Assembly (NCBI RefSeq): GCF_024346955.1
Contig: NZ_AP024884.1
Span: forward strand, 62,001-126,000
Length of the DNA: 64,000 nt
From: Vibrio mangrovi
GTDB lineage: Bacteria; Pseudomonadota; Gammaproteobacteria; Enterobacterales; Vibrionaceae
Direction: 5' to 3'
Part shown: piece by piece, positions 41,571-50,483 of the stretch
Numbering within the stretch: position 1 is the first letter of the stretch
Layout: each line of letters starts with the position of its first letter
Notes under the pieces: generated by a model
Databases searched by the model: none
What the model saw: only the letters and a program-made list of their open reading frames with translations
What the model was told of the DNA's origin: nothing
Program-made: the position numbers and the translations under genes

Positions 41571-43289
41571 ATGAATGAACAATTATCCCGTTGGCTGGAA
41601 AGAGATCCGGATGGGACAACCAAAGATGAATTGCAAGCTCTGATCGATGCCGGTAATCAGGAAGAACTGCAAGACAGGTTTAAGTGCCGTCTGGCTTTTG
41701 GTACGGCAGGGCTGCGTGGAAAAGTCGGATGCGGACCAAACCGGATGAATCGTCTGGTTATTCAGGAAACGGCGACCGGGTTAGGACGCTATTTGATTCA
41801 GCAGGTTAAGCAGGCCCGTGAACGGGGTGTGATTATTGGCTATGACGGACGTCTGGATTCGAGAGATTTTGCTTTTGATACGGCAGCAGTGCTGACTGCG
41901 CTGGGCATTAAAGTCTATTTAACCGATCAGGTCGCGCCAACTCCGGTTGTTGCTTATGGTATTCGTCAACTGAATACGGCTGCCGGTGTGGTGGTTACTG
42001 CGAGTCATAATCCGCCGGAATATAATGGATTTAAGGTTTACTGGGAAAATGGTGCACAAATTATTCCGCCTCATGATCAGGGGATTGCGCAGGCAATAGA
42101 GCAGGCGGCACAGGAGCCGCTCCGGACAATATCTCTGACCGAAGCCGAGGAAGAGCAGCGTTTGCAATGGCTGAGTGATGATTACTATGCGGCTTACCGT
42201 CAGGCCGTTCATCAGCATCCGTTGTTACGGTCGGATGAGAGTGGTACTGATATCACCATTGCCTATACAGCAATGCATGGTGTGGGCGCACCTTACGCTG
42301 AGGCGTTGCTACGTGAGGCCGGATTCTCGCATGTTCACAGTGTTGCTGAGCAGCGGGAACCCGACGGTCGTTTCCCGACGGTCCAGTTCCCGAACCCTGA
42401 AGAGCCGGGTGCAATGGATCGGGTGATTGCTCTGGCTGAACAGACTAGTGCCGATTTGGCCTGTGCCAATGACCCGGATGCGGATCGTTTTGCTGTCGCA
42501 GCCCGTAATGCGGCGGGTGAATTTCATATGCTGACCGGTGACCAAGTCGGGACTTTGCTGGGTGATTATCTGTTAAATGGTTTCTCTCACGGAGAGAACA
42601 CCGGACAGGCACTGGTCGGTAATACGATCGTTTCTTCCAGCCTGCTGGAAAAGATAGCGCAGCATTACGGCGCAGCTTATTTCAAAACACTGACTGGGTT
42701 TAAATGGTTAACCAATGTCGCAATGCAGCAGCAACGCGAAGACAGACCATTCTTATTTGCTTATGAGGAAGCGCTGGGTTACACCATCGGAACTCAGGTC
42801 TGGGATAAAGACGGACTGTCAACATTACTTGCTTTTGTCCAGATGAGTACGGCGCTGAAGCGTAATGGAAAAACAGTCTGGGATCAGCTGGAATCGATTT
42901 ATCGTCAGCATGGTCTTTATGTGACAGCCCAGAAAAGTATTGCGCTGGCACCTGATACACCGCCAGTCGGTGATGCATTGAGAGCGGAACCACCTCAGGT
43001 GATTGCCGGTCGTCAGGTGGTTGTAACGGAAGATTATAAGACATCACAACGTATGCTGGCTGATGGACGTATAGAATCGATCGATTTACCGGTGAGTGAT
43101 GTACTGATTTATCAGTTGGAAGGTAATGCCAGAGTCATCGTCCGTCCGTCCGGAACGGAGCCTAAACTGAAGTGCTATTACGAACTGGCAACTGAAATTG
43201 TGCAGGGAGAAGCATTTTCGACGGCACAGCAGCGGGCTGATGAACAGTTGAGTATGCTGATTGCCGAACATCAGATTCATTTACAATAA
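41571..43289 (+). CDS. Phosphohexomutase (phosphoglucomutase/phosphomannomutase family)
   Basis: A 572-aa alpha-D-phosphohexomutase, which interconverts sugar 1- and 6-phosphates. All four active-site loops are visible: the phosphoserine loop TASHNPPEYNG, the Mg2+ loop DPDADRF, the sugar-binding loop YEEALGY, and the phosphate loop RPSGTEPKLK. The length and the N-terminal GTAGLRGKVG motif match the longer, PgcA-like bacterial subfamily. This group acts on glucose, mannose or, in some members, ribose phosphates; the substrate cannot be read here. It is monocistronic, with a terminator directly after it, and its promoter lies in the shared 336-base gap with aroG. Confidence 0.92.
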   Translation: MNEQLSRWLERDPDGTTKDELQALIDAGNQEELQDRFKCRLAFGTAGLRGKVGCGPNRMNRLVIQETATGLGRYLIQQVKQARERGVIIGYDGRLDSRDFAFDTAAVLTALGIKVYLTDQVAPTPVVAYGIRQLNTAAGVVVTASHNPPEYNGFKVYWENGAQIIPPHDQGIAQAIEQAAQEPLRTISLTEAEEEQRLQWLSDDYYAAYRQAVHQHPLLRSDESGTDITIAYTAMHGVGAPYAEALLREAGFSHVHSVAEQREPDGRFPTVQFPNPEEPGAMDRVIALAEQTSADLACANDPDADRFAVAARNAAGEFHMLTGDQVGTLLGDYLLNGFSHGENTGQALVGNTIVSSSLLEKIAQHYGAAYFKTLTGFKWLTNVAMQQQREDRPFLFAYEEALGYTIGTQVWDKDGLSTLLAFVQMSTALKRNGKTVWDQLESIYRQHGLYVTAQKSIALAPDTPPVGDALRAEPPQVIAGRQVVVTEDYKTSQRMLADGRIESIDLPVSDVLIYQLEGNARVIVRPSGTEPKLKCYYELATEIVQGEAFSTAQQRADEQLSMLIAEHQIHLQ

Positions 43290-43318
43290 ACGATACTTGT
43301 CATTGTAAATTCGTAAAT

Positions 43319-43348
43319 AAAAAGAGCAGCATCATCGCTGCTCTTTTT
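43319..43348. terminator. Bidirectional terminator between phosphohexomutase and eptA
   Basis: AAAAAGAGCAGC and GCTGCTCTTTTT form a perfect 12-bp stem with a 6-base loop; T-runs follow on both strands. It lies between two convergent genes. Confidence 0.93.
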
Positions 43349-43369
43349 AATGGCTGTGGATATATCGAT

Positions 43370-45049
43370 TTATTTTACTGATGCCTGTGCAATGGCTAGT
43401 GCCGGGTTGGACTGGCGGCATTTGGCAAACACATCCTGATTCGGGCGATAGGCGCTGGTTGTCACATCCATTGCTCCCAACAGCGTATCAAAGAGATAGT
43501 CATGAGATATCTGAGCTTGTTGAGCTTCAGTTTTCAGACAAGACTCATCGACGGACTTCGCCTGTCTGAATCCCGGAGACATCCATAGCAAGAGTGGAAC
43601 ATGTGTCTGATATTTCGGGGCGAGACTGTAAGGCAAGCCATGCAGATAGACACCATCTTCTCCTAATGATTCACCGTGGTCGGACATATAGATCAATGCA
43701 GTATTGTATTTGTCTTCCAGAGATTTCAGCTGATCTATTGCCTGACCGACCACGTAATCGGTGTAATGGATCGTATTGTCATAGGAGTTGACTAACTGTT
43801 CATGAGTACAGTTTTCAATATCAGCTCTCGGACAGTCCGGCTGGAATACAGCCATATCTTTCGGATAGCGTTGATAATAAGTCGGCCCATGGCTTCCCAT
43901 CAGGTGCAGTACGATCATCCGGTTACCTTTCATTGATGCGACTTTTCCCTGAAAATCTTCCAGCAACTTCATGTCCAGACAACTGGTTCCGTTACACAGA
44001 GAATTGGTATCGCTGCGGGAAAGAATTTCTTCCCGGAGACGAGCTGGTACATGTTTGTCTGCACCATCGTTTTCCCGCCAGAGTATATCGACACCGGCAC
44101 GATTCAGGATATCCAGTACGTTGTCCTGATTGATCGCAACTCTTTCATCATAGTCTGATTTATTCAGCCGCGAGAACATACAAGGGACAGACACCGCTGT
44201 TGCAGTTCCGCACGAAGAAACATTCTGAAAAGCAATTACATCGGACTGACTGGTATACGGGTTGGTTTCTCTTGGATAACCATTGAGCTGATAGTTCTGA
44301 CTTCTGGCTGTTTCACCCAGAACGAATACAAACAGTGTCGGTTTACCGTTAGTCGCTTCAGAAACCGGCTGATATGCATCCTGACCAATTTGTTTGTAGT
44401 TGATCGGCGCTGTCAGATAGTTTTCTTTCACGAAGCGGTTGATACTGTGTACATAATAAGTCGGAATAATCAGTTTACGCAGGTAGCTGTTGTTTCTGCC
44501 GACAGAGGCATAATCCTGATAATAGAACATGGCAATCACAATGATTCCCAACAGGGAAAGTACGATAGTCAGGAGTTTTTTACCGATAAAGCGGATTGGT
44601 TTAGGCTCCGGACGAATTGGAGACAGCCACAGAGAAATAGTTGGAATAATCCCTAAAATAACGATCCACAGTACGGAGTTCATACTCAGATATGAAGTCG
44701 CTTCGCCAGTGTTTGTCTCGACGATATTCCGGATCATGTCGATGTCAAAAATCACACCGTAGTTATAACTCGCATAACAGACGATGCTTGAGACAATGAT
44801 AAGTACAGAAAAGAATACTTTGGTGATCTTCGGCCAGGTAAACAGTGAAAAGATAACGTTGAAGGCACAGAAGAAAAAGATCGGGATAGAAATAACGAAA
44901 CCGGTATCGACTGCCTCAAGTTTACTGAAAATCGTTTTCAGTGCCGAGTAGATCGGCAGATTGAGAAATAGAGCAAAGTAGGCCGAAAGAATCAGCGTGA
45001 TGACCGTATATGAAAACGGGTAGAAACTCATAGTACGATTTATTTTCAT
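43370..45049 (-). CDS. eptA: Lipid A phosphoethanolamine transferase
   Basis: EptA adds phosphoethanolamine to lipid A, lowering its negative charge and raising resistance to polymyxins and cationic peptides; phosphatidylethanolamine is the donor and diacylglycerol the by-product. The 559-aa protein has five N-terminal transmembrane segments followed by a periplasmic sulfatase-like domain. Its active site is in VLGETARSQNY (Thr near residue 247), with zinc ligands expected in SDHGESLGE and the HxxP-type sequence HVPLLLW. ATG 45049 overlaps the dgkA stop as ATGA. Six or more cysteines in the periplasmic domain fit the known disulfide-rich structure. It is the second gene of a dgkA-eptA operon behind PmrA-like boxes. 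Confidence 0.93.
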   Translation of the reverse strand: MKINRTMSFYPFSYTVITLILSAYFALFLNLPIYSALKTIFSKLEAVDTGFVISIPIFFFCAFNVIFSLFTWPKITKVFFSVLIIVSSIVCYASYNYGVIFDIDMIRNIVETNTGEATSYLSMNSVLWIVILGIIPTISLWLSPIRPEPKPIRFIGKKLLTIVLSLLGIIVIAMFYYQDYASVGRNNSYLRKLIIPTYYVHSINRFVKENYLTAPINYKQIGQDAYQPVSEATNGKPTLFVFVLGETARSQNYQLNGYPRETNPYTSQSDVIAFQNVSSCGTATAVSVPCMFSRLNKSDYDERVAINQDNVLDILNRAGVDILWRENDGADKHVPARLREEILSRSDTNSLCNGTSCLDMKLLEDFQGKVASMKGNRMIVLHLMGSHGPTYYQRYPKDMAVFQPDCPRADIENCTHEQLVNSYDNTIHYTDYVVGQAIDQLKSLEDKYNTALIYMSDHGESLGEDGVYLHGLPYSLAPKYQTHVPLLLWMSPGFRQAKSVDESCLKTEAQQAQISHDYLFDTLLGAMDVTTSAYRPNQDVFAKCRQSNPALAIAQASVK

Positions 45050-45402
45050 ATTAAAACCCACGCCCAGATAAATGTTGTAAGAAGGATGGTGATAAACACA
45101 GCCGCAGAGCCGATATCTTTGGCTCTTCCGCTTAATTCATGGAAGTCATCGCTAATCCGGTCGACGACTGCTTCAACGGCAGAATTGAATAACTCGGCAA
45201 TCAGAACCAACACCAGACATGCAATCATGAGCATTTGTTCGTATGGTGTAACATTGAGCCAGAAGGTCAGAAAAATGAGTGGAACTGAGACTACAACCTC
45301 CTGACGAAAGGCGGCCTCATGGATCCAGGCAGAACGAAGGCCTTTCATGGAGTAGACCGTGGCAAAACAGACGCGCTTTAGCCCTTGGTGACTTGCTTTC
45401 AT
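45046..45402 (-). CDS. dgkA: Diacylglycerol kinase
   Basis: DgkA is a small integral membrane enzyme that phosphorylates diacylglycerol to phosphatidic acid so that it can re-enter phospholipid synthesis. The 118-aa protein has three transmembrane helices and the family signature EAAFRQEVV plus the catalytic-site helix IAELFNSAVEAVVDR with Glu and Asn as in E. coli DgkA. ATG 45402 is chosen because GAGGA lies 5 bases upstream and the distance to the KGLRSAWIHEAAF motif then equals that of E. coli; in-frame upstream starts (45441, 45474) look unlikely. It is coupled to eptA by an ATGA overlap, matching the metabolic link between the two. Confidence 0.94.
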   Translation of the reverse strand: MKASHQGLKRVCFATVYSMKGLRSAWIHEAAFRQEVVVSVPLIFLTFWLNVTPYEQMLMIACLVLVLIAELFNSAVEAVVDRISDDFHELSGRAKDIGSAAVFITILLTTFIWAWVLI

Positions 45403-45476
45403 TACATCCTCATATGAATCAGGTCGTAAAAAATCTGACATGCAGGTGAAACATATAGATATCGTAGGTAGCATTA

Positions 45477-45515
45477 CTTAAGATTTACTTAAGATTTACT
45501 TAAGATTTACTCAAT
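45477..45515 (-). promoter_or_regulatory. PmrA-like CTTAAG array upstream of dgkA-eptA
   Basis: Three exact CTTAAG half-sites start at 45477, 45488 and 45499, separated by ATTTA each time, so the 11-base period gives two overlapping copies of the PmrA box CTTAAG-N5-CTTAAG. A fourth, degenerate unit CTCAAT follows at 45510. The array is 75 bases upstream of the dgkA start; TATCTA/TATATG hexamers lie about 15-25 bases downstream of it on the minus strand. OmpR-type regulators such as PmrA bind such direct repeats and control eptA in enterics. Confidence 0.7.
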
Positions 45516-45547
45516 AACTTAAAATTGATGACATCAGAGGAGAAATC

Positions 45548-46465
45548 ATGCGTATCGGAGTTGATTTAGGTGGGACGAAAATTGAAGCGATAGCATTGGC
45601 AGACAACGGTGATACTTTATTTCGGCAACGGGTGCCGACACCTCGTGGTTCATACTCTCAGACACTACAGGCTATTGTTGATCTGGTGCATACCGTAGAA
45701 GCAGAAACAGGGATGACCGGAACATTCGGGATGGGGATTCCAGGCACGATTTCTCCATACACCGGCCGGGTGAAGAACGCCAATTCTGTCTGGTTGAACG
45801 ATCAGCTTTTGCATCAGGATCTGGTCGGATTGTTACACCGGGAAGTCCGGATTGCTAATGATGCGAACTGCATGGCGGTTTCAGAAGCTGTTGATGGTGC
45901 CGGAGCCGGTCAGCATATTGTGCTGGCTCTGATTTTAGGGACCGGTTGTGGCTCTGGAATCACGATTGACGGCAAACCACATATCGGCGGAAACGGTATT
46001 GGTGGTGAATGGGGACACAATGCGCTGCCTTGGCCTGATGAAGCGGAACGCCGGTTTGCAGTCCGGAAAGCATGTTACTGTGGACGGCACGGTTGTATCG
46101 AGCAGTATGTATCGGGAACGGGCTTGTGTGAAGACTATCAGAGTCGGAGCGGAGTAGCTTTAACTGGGGATCAGATCGATGCGCTGGCGGCGCAGGGAGA
46201 TGAACTGGCACAGCAGGTTTTGAGCGACTACGAGCGTCGTTTAGCGAAATCTCTGGCTGCGTATATGAATATTCTCGACCCGGATGTGGTTGTTCTGGCA
46301 GGTGGTGTGAGCAACATCCAGCGTCTTTATCAAAATGTGCCGCGACTGTTACCGGATTTTATTTTCGGCCGGGAATGCCAGACACCGATACGACAGGCTG
46401 TGCATGGTGATTCCAGTGGTGTACGCGGAGCTGCATGGTTATGGCCGCTGGAGCGTCAGGCGTGA
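45548..46465 (+). CDS. mak: ROK-family fructokinase
   Basis: A 305-aa sugar kinase. The sequence closely follows E. coli Mak, the manno(fructo)kinase: RIGVDLGGTKIEAIAL at the ATP site, GMGIPGTISPYTGRVKNAN, VRIANDANCMAVSEAVDGA with the catalytic Asp, and the ROK zinc motif with CYCGRHGC near residue 176. The C-terminus HGDSSGVRGAAWLW is nearly identical to Mak. It phosphorylates fructose (and mannose) at C6 in the cytoplasm. It is divergent from dgkA across the CTTAAG array and its last 10 bases overlap the 3' end of the convergent GGDEF-EAL gene. An N-acetylglucosamine kinase role is possible but less likely. Confidence 0.9.
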   Translation: MRIGVDLGGTKIEAIALADNGDTLFRQRVPTPRGSYSQTLQAIVDLVHTVEAETGMTGTFGMGIPGTISPYTGRVKNANSVWLNDQLLHQDLVGLLHREVRIANDANCMAVSEAVDGAGAGQHIVLALILGTGCGSGITIDGKPHIGGNGIGGEWGHNALPWPDEAERRFAVRKACYCGRHGCIEQYVSGTGLCEDYQSRSGVALTGDQIDALAAQGDELAQQVLSDYERRLAKSLAAYMNILDPDVVVLAGGVSNIQRLYQNVPRLLPDFIFGRECQTPIRQAVHGDSSGVRGAAWLWPLERQA

Positions 46466-48585
46466 TCGGGCAGACGGACCTGATCGAACAGACGGTGATA
46501 CTGTTGAACGGATGAGCGAATTGCCTGAGCCAGATCAGCCAGTGGTACCGGCTGAGAGAAATAGTATCCTTGCAGGCTATCGCAGCCTCGTTCGATCAGA
46601 TAACGGGCGTGCTCTTCCGTTTCAACTCCCTCACAGCAACTGTGTAACCCTAATTGTTTGGTCAGATCCAGAATAGCATTGAGTACTGAGGCGTCTTTGT
46701 CGCTGTTGAATGAGTTCACCACAAACTGGCGGTCAATTTTTAATGTATCAATATCAATCCGGTTCAGATAGCTTAAAGACGAATAGCCGGTCCCGAAGTC
46801 ATCCAGTGCAATTGAACTGCCAAGGGCTTTGATCCGGGAAAAAAACTGATTGGCGACATCAAATTTTTCCAGATAGCTGGACTCAGTAATTTCAAACTGA
46901 AGCCGGGTAATATCCTGGTGATGCTCTTCCAAAGCACTCTGAAGCACATTTTCCAGTTGAGGTGTCATCAGGTCTTTGGATGAAATATTGACCGAGACTA
47001 CCACCGGATAGGAACAGATTGCCTGGATCTGTTCTAAATCCTGGATTGCCCGACAGAGCATCCAGGATGTTATCTCTCCGATTTTTCCACCGTTTTCAGC
47101 AATGGGAATAAATTCTGAAGGAGGAATGAACCCCAGTTCCGGATTGTTCCAGCGAATTAAGGCTTCAAAGCCAATAACACCACCCTGCCGGGATACTTTG
47201 GGCTGATAAACCAGAAAGAACTCGTTATTTTCCAGTGCCATCGGTATCAGGTTCATAATCTGTAACGTTCGCCGTTTGAGGCTCAGCATTTTGGGTTTGA
47301 ACAGGCGATATGAGCCTTTACCTGCTGCTTTTGAGTAAGACATGGCAATGTCGGCATTGGAAATCAGTGTATCAATGTCGAAGCCGGAAGCTTTCGCCAT
47401 CGCAATACCGATACTGACACTGGTATGGATTTCCCATTGTTCAATCGCTATCGGTGCTTTCAACTGCTCAAGAATGGTTTGGGCGATTTGTTTGGCAATG
47501 TCTGGGTCCGGCAGGTCGGGAAGAACCACCAGAAAATCATCTCCTCCGAGTCGGGCCAGAATGTCATCTCTTCGCAGGCAACCTGAGATAATACGGCTCA
47601 GATGATGTAGAAGCTGATCTCCGGTTGCGTGACCCATGAGATCGTTAATGTCCTTAAAACTGTCGATATTGAAGAAGAAAATTGCCATGTCGGTATGGCG
47701 TTTTTGGGCGCTGCTTAGCTGTTGTTCCAATGTTTCCATCACATACCTTCGGTTGGGCAGGCCTGTCAGGTGATCATAATTGGCAAGGCGGAACATTGAG
47801 GCTTGTTGCTGACGGAGCTTTTTATTCTGTTCCTGATTCAGCTGATTCTCCTGATTGATCGTTTCCAGCATCGAGTTGATATCCTGGCTCAGGTGCAAGA
47901 CCTCATTCACGCCCTCCGGGGAATGCTGTAGCGTATAGTCTCTGGTGTGTTTGACCTGTCGGGTAAACGCTGAGAGGCGGATCAACGGTGTGAGAATTCT
48001 TCTGAACATATACCAGGAGATAATTGAAGAAATTAACAGAATCAGCAGAACCAAAGGGATGGCTGTAATGAGCAGATCGTGACGGCTGTCGGCGATTGGC
48101 TGTTTGAAATCATGGATGACTTCAAGATATCCGACCGGAAATTCCGGATTACCTATTGGCTCCATACAGACCAGAAAATCATTGATGTGTGTGACGGGAA
48201 ATGGTTTTTTATGTGCAATCAGCGACTGATAGCGGGGATCATGAACAATACGAGTCGGTCTGGCTGATGGCTTGATATAGCGTTCGATAAGGTTCCAGTT
48301 TGCATCGTATACATAGGCATACAGGATATGATCATATCTTTCGAATGTGAGCAGTTTGTTTTTCAGGACAAAATTGTCCGGATCTTCAGAAAAGGTAAAA
48401 AGCAGATCGTCAGCGACATTAGTTGTCAAAGCTTCAAGATTGTTTTCGACGGATTTAATATAGATGGCTTCATGTTCTTTCAGGGACACCATGAATACCG
48501 ATAGTGCACACAGCGCTATCGATAACGTACTGATGAGGAGAAATTTTCCCCGGATACCCAGCTTTTCATGAATCCCTGATGACAT
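46456..48585 (-). CDS. Membrane-bound GGDEF-EAL cyclic-di-GMP enzyme with periplasmic sensor
   Basis: A 709-aa protein with two N-terminal transmembrane helices (residues about 13-30 and 172-195) that enclose a periplasmic domain resembling CHASE8 of YfiN-type cyclases (DHILYAYVYDANWNLIERY). A HAMP-like linker, a GGDEF domain (LARLGGDDF near residue 350, with an RRDD inhibitory-site motif five residues before it) and an EAL domain (FEALIRW near residue 473; EITESSYL; DDFGTGYSSL; CEGVETEEH; LQGYYFSQP) follow. GGDDF keeps the catalytic acidic residues and all main EAL metal ligands seem present, so both synthesis and hydrolysis of c-di-GMP are possible. It is the third gene of a minus-strand operon after a porin and a small binding protein. 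Confidence 0.93.
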   Translation of the reverse strand: MSSGIHEKLGIRGKFLLISTLSIALCALSVFMVSLKEHEAIYIKSVENNLEALTTNVADDLLFTFSEDPDNFVLKNKLLTFERYDHILYAYVYDANWNLIERYIKPSARPTRIVHDPRYQSLIAHKKPFPVTHINDFLVCMEPIGNPEFPVGYLEVIHDFKQPIADSRHDLLITAIPLVLLILLISSIISWYMFRRILTPLIRLSAFTRQVKHTRDYTLQHSPEGVNEVLHLSQDINSMLETINQENQLNQEQNKKLRQQQASMFRLANYDHLTGLPNRRYVMETLEQQLSSAQKRHTDMAIFFFNIDSFKDINDLMGHATGDQLLHHLSRIISGCLRRDDILARLGGDDFLVVLPDLPDPDIAKQIAQTILEQLKAPIAIEQWEIHTSVSIGIAMAKASGFDIDTLISNADIAMSYSKAAGKGSYRLFKPKMLSLKRRTLQIMNLIPMALENNEFFLVYQPKVSRQGGVIGFEALIRWNNPELGFIPPSEFIPIAENGGKIGEITSWMLCRAIQDLEQIQAICSYPVVVSVNISSKDLMTPQLENVLQSALEEHHQDITRLQFEITESSYLEKFDVANQFFSRIKALGSSIALDDFGTGYSSLSYLNRIDIDTLKIDRQFVVNSFNSDKDASVLNAILDLTKQLGLHSCCEGVETEEHARYLIERGCDSLQGYYFSQPVPLADLAQAIRSSVQQYHRLFDQVRLPDHA

Positions 48586-48622
48586 GAAGCAGATCCTGTA
48601 CTTGGTTGTGTTTCGCCAATGG

Positions 48623-49075
48623 CTATTTTTTATAGACTACAATGACATTGGGTGGTATCTCCAGCCCTGCCGGTAAATAGCCAATAGCATTACTGACGGT
48701 TGTTACATAGTGCAACACTTCCTGTGTTGAAGCCAGCTCCGGTGGAGGCTGACTGCGTCCCGTAAATAACAGCTGCGCCCAGTACGACTGAATCCGGTTC
48801 TCCGTTAAGCCAATAACTTTTGTGTTGAACTGGATCCGGGTCGGCGAACCAACTTTTAAAGCAACGGCGTGATATTTACGGCTGAGTGTACCACCCATAT
48901 AGATTTGTCTGATCTCATTATGCGTCAATTCTGTCAGCTGTGATGCTGCATTTGCGACGACTAGTATTTCCGGATGCGGCTTGGCACTGACGAACAGACA
49001 TAATATCAGCGAGCTTATTCCTACCCAGAAACGTAGTATACGACAGAAGTGATTCGGTTGAGCATCTCTTCTCAT
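48623..49075 (-). CDS. Small periplasmic phosphate-binding-like protein
   Basis: The 150-aa product has a signal peptide (ILRFWVGISSLILCLFVSA, cleavage near SAKP) and a short PstS-like domain: LTHNEIRQIYMGGTLSR and RIQFNTKVIGL, then YWAQLLFTGRSQPPP and SNAIGYLP. These are the family motifs of the short 'phosphate ABC transporter substrate-binding-like' proteins that are not linked to a transporter. ATG 49075 is preferred because it forms a TGATG overlap with the porin stop. There is no ABC permease or ATPase nearby. Sandwiched between a porin and a periplasmic-sensing c-di-GMP enzyme, it could be the ligand-binding component of the sensor; that role is inference. Confidence 0.82.
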   Translation of the reverse strand: MRRDAQPNHFCRILRFWVGISSLILCLFVSAKPHPEILVVANAASQLTELTHNEIRQIYMGGTLSRKYHAVALKVGSPTRIQFNTKVIGLTENRIQSYWAQLLFTGRSQPPPELASTQEVLHYVTTVSNAIGYLPAGLEIPPNVIVVYKK

Positions 49076-50301
49076 CAGAATACCCATTCCAGACTGATTT
49101 TATAGAGATTTGCATTCCTGTTGAAGCCATCCTGAATCGAGCTGAAAAAGGCGTTTTCTCCGGGTTTGCCATCTAAAAGGGTGACTTCCGCTTTGAATGC
49201 GATTTTAGGGCGAATATCCCAACGGGTGCCGAAGGTCCATGAGATTAAATTGTCCTGACTTCTGGATTTCAGTGCTGCGACTGCATCATACAATGCACCG
49301 GCTGATACCGGAACTTCATTCGGATAAGATTGATATTTGACCCGGCTTTGAGCAAATGTCGCATAAAACGTCAGCGGATTCATGTTATAGCCAGCAGAAA
49401 CATAATAGTTTTGAATATTTGCAATCAGATACGTTTGCTGAGGATTAATCATGACCCACTCCGTCCGGAGAAAATAATCCAGTGTTTCGTAGCTGACCGC
49501 TGCTTCTTCAACATTGATCCAGTGAGTCTGGTTCAGGGTTCTCGCTGTTTGCGTATAACCGGCGGTTTCCAGAGAAGTTTGTAACTGGGTTAGTTCTTGT
49601 TTGTCCAGCTGAACTTTTCCCCGGTGGTGGGAAAGACGTAAGGTCAGGTTATTTATGTCAACACGGGCAATGAGTCCACCAAAGATTCTGACATCGTATT
49701 CAGTGGAACCGTAGTTGGTTTCATGAGTACCAGAATACTGCCCTATATAGGTTTCGAGAGAAGAATCGAAAGTGTCTGTAGAGTGTCCCCAGGAAAGGTC
49801 GACACCATTATAAGTCGGGAATAGCCAACTGTTGTAGACCTGCTGAGGTGCAGAAATCCAGGGATAGGCATAACCGACATCCAGAACATCGCTCAAAACG
49901 AAGAAGGGAGTCTGTAGTCGCCCGCCCTTCAGTAGAAGATTATCGCCCGGCTGCCAGGACAGATAAGCCCAGTTAATCAGTTCATCGTCTGCTGAGCGCT
50001 GCGTACGCAAAACGCCCTGAATCGTGGCACTGAAAGTAGAACTGAGATCGTATGAAGTTTGCAGACCGAGTAATGTTTCGGGTTTCAGAGATAACCGATC
50101 GGCGTATCCCATGTATTTTGCCTGAGATGTGTCCAGATAGCCTGCGGTGATCCGGCCAAACCCTGAAAAAGAGAGTGCTTCGTCAGTGTTAGCATGCCCG
50201 GTGAGGGGAAGCAAACTCAGAATTGAGGCAAACAGGCCGGTAACACGGGATACTCCCTGATATCTTCTACGGCATTTTATATCAAAAAAAGACAACATCA
50301 T
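49075..50301 (-). CDS. Outer membrane beta-barrel (porin-like) protein
   Basis: The 408-aa precursor has a long positive N-region and a signal peptide (VTGLFASILSLLPLTGHA, cleavage before NTDE). The mature protein shows alternating hydrophobic/polar strands throughout (LLGLQTSYDLSSTFSATIQG, WAYLSWQPGDNLLLKGG) and ends with a C-terminal phenylalanine (KISLEWVF), the signal for barrel assembly. That makes it an outer membrane barrel of roughly 14-18 strands; the exact family was not recognised. It is the first gene of an operon with a PstS-like protein and a GGDEF-EAL enzyme; a role in letting in, or sensing, the same ligand is plausible. Confidence 0.85.
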   Translation of the reverse strand: MMLSFFDIKCRRRYQGVSRVTGLFASILSLLPLTGHANTDEALSFSGFGRITAGYLDTSQAKYMGYADRLSLKPETLLGLQTSYDLSSTFSATIQGVLRTQRSADDELINWAYLSWQPGDNLLLKGGRLQTPFFVLSDVLDVGYAYPWISAPQQVYNSWLFPTYNGVDLSWGHSTDTFDSSLETYIGQYSGTHETNYGSTEYDVRIFGGLIARVDINNLTLRLSHHRGKVQLDKQELTQLQTSLETAGYTQTARTLNQTHWINVEEAAVSYETLDYFLRTEWVMINPQQTYLIANIQNYYVSAGYNMNPLTFYATFAQSRVKYQSYPNEVPVSAGALYDAVAALKSRSQDNLISWTFGTRWDIRPKIAFKAEVTLLDGKPGENAFFSSIQDGFNRNANLYKISLEWVF

Positions 50302-50483
50302 CTTGAGCCTACTGCTGCACTCATATTTAAGTCTGTTAATGGATTGTAACTTGCATATTGTTTAAAAGTCTATTTTATGTACTTGAATATATTTACGCTT
50401 GTTTTACATAATACATAGACTTCAATGAATTCGAATAGCATTAGTTATCGGATAGTATGAGTCAGTTGATATAGGGAATGGAT

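Noticed and set aside
45477..45515. Possible replication-origin iterons or CRISPR-like repeats
   Set aside because: Only three to four 11-bp units with no spacers and no replication gene nearby; the CTTAAG-N5 pattern fits a response-regulator site better.
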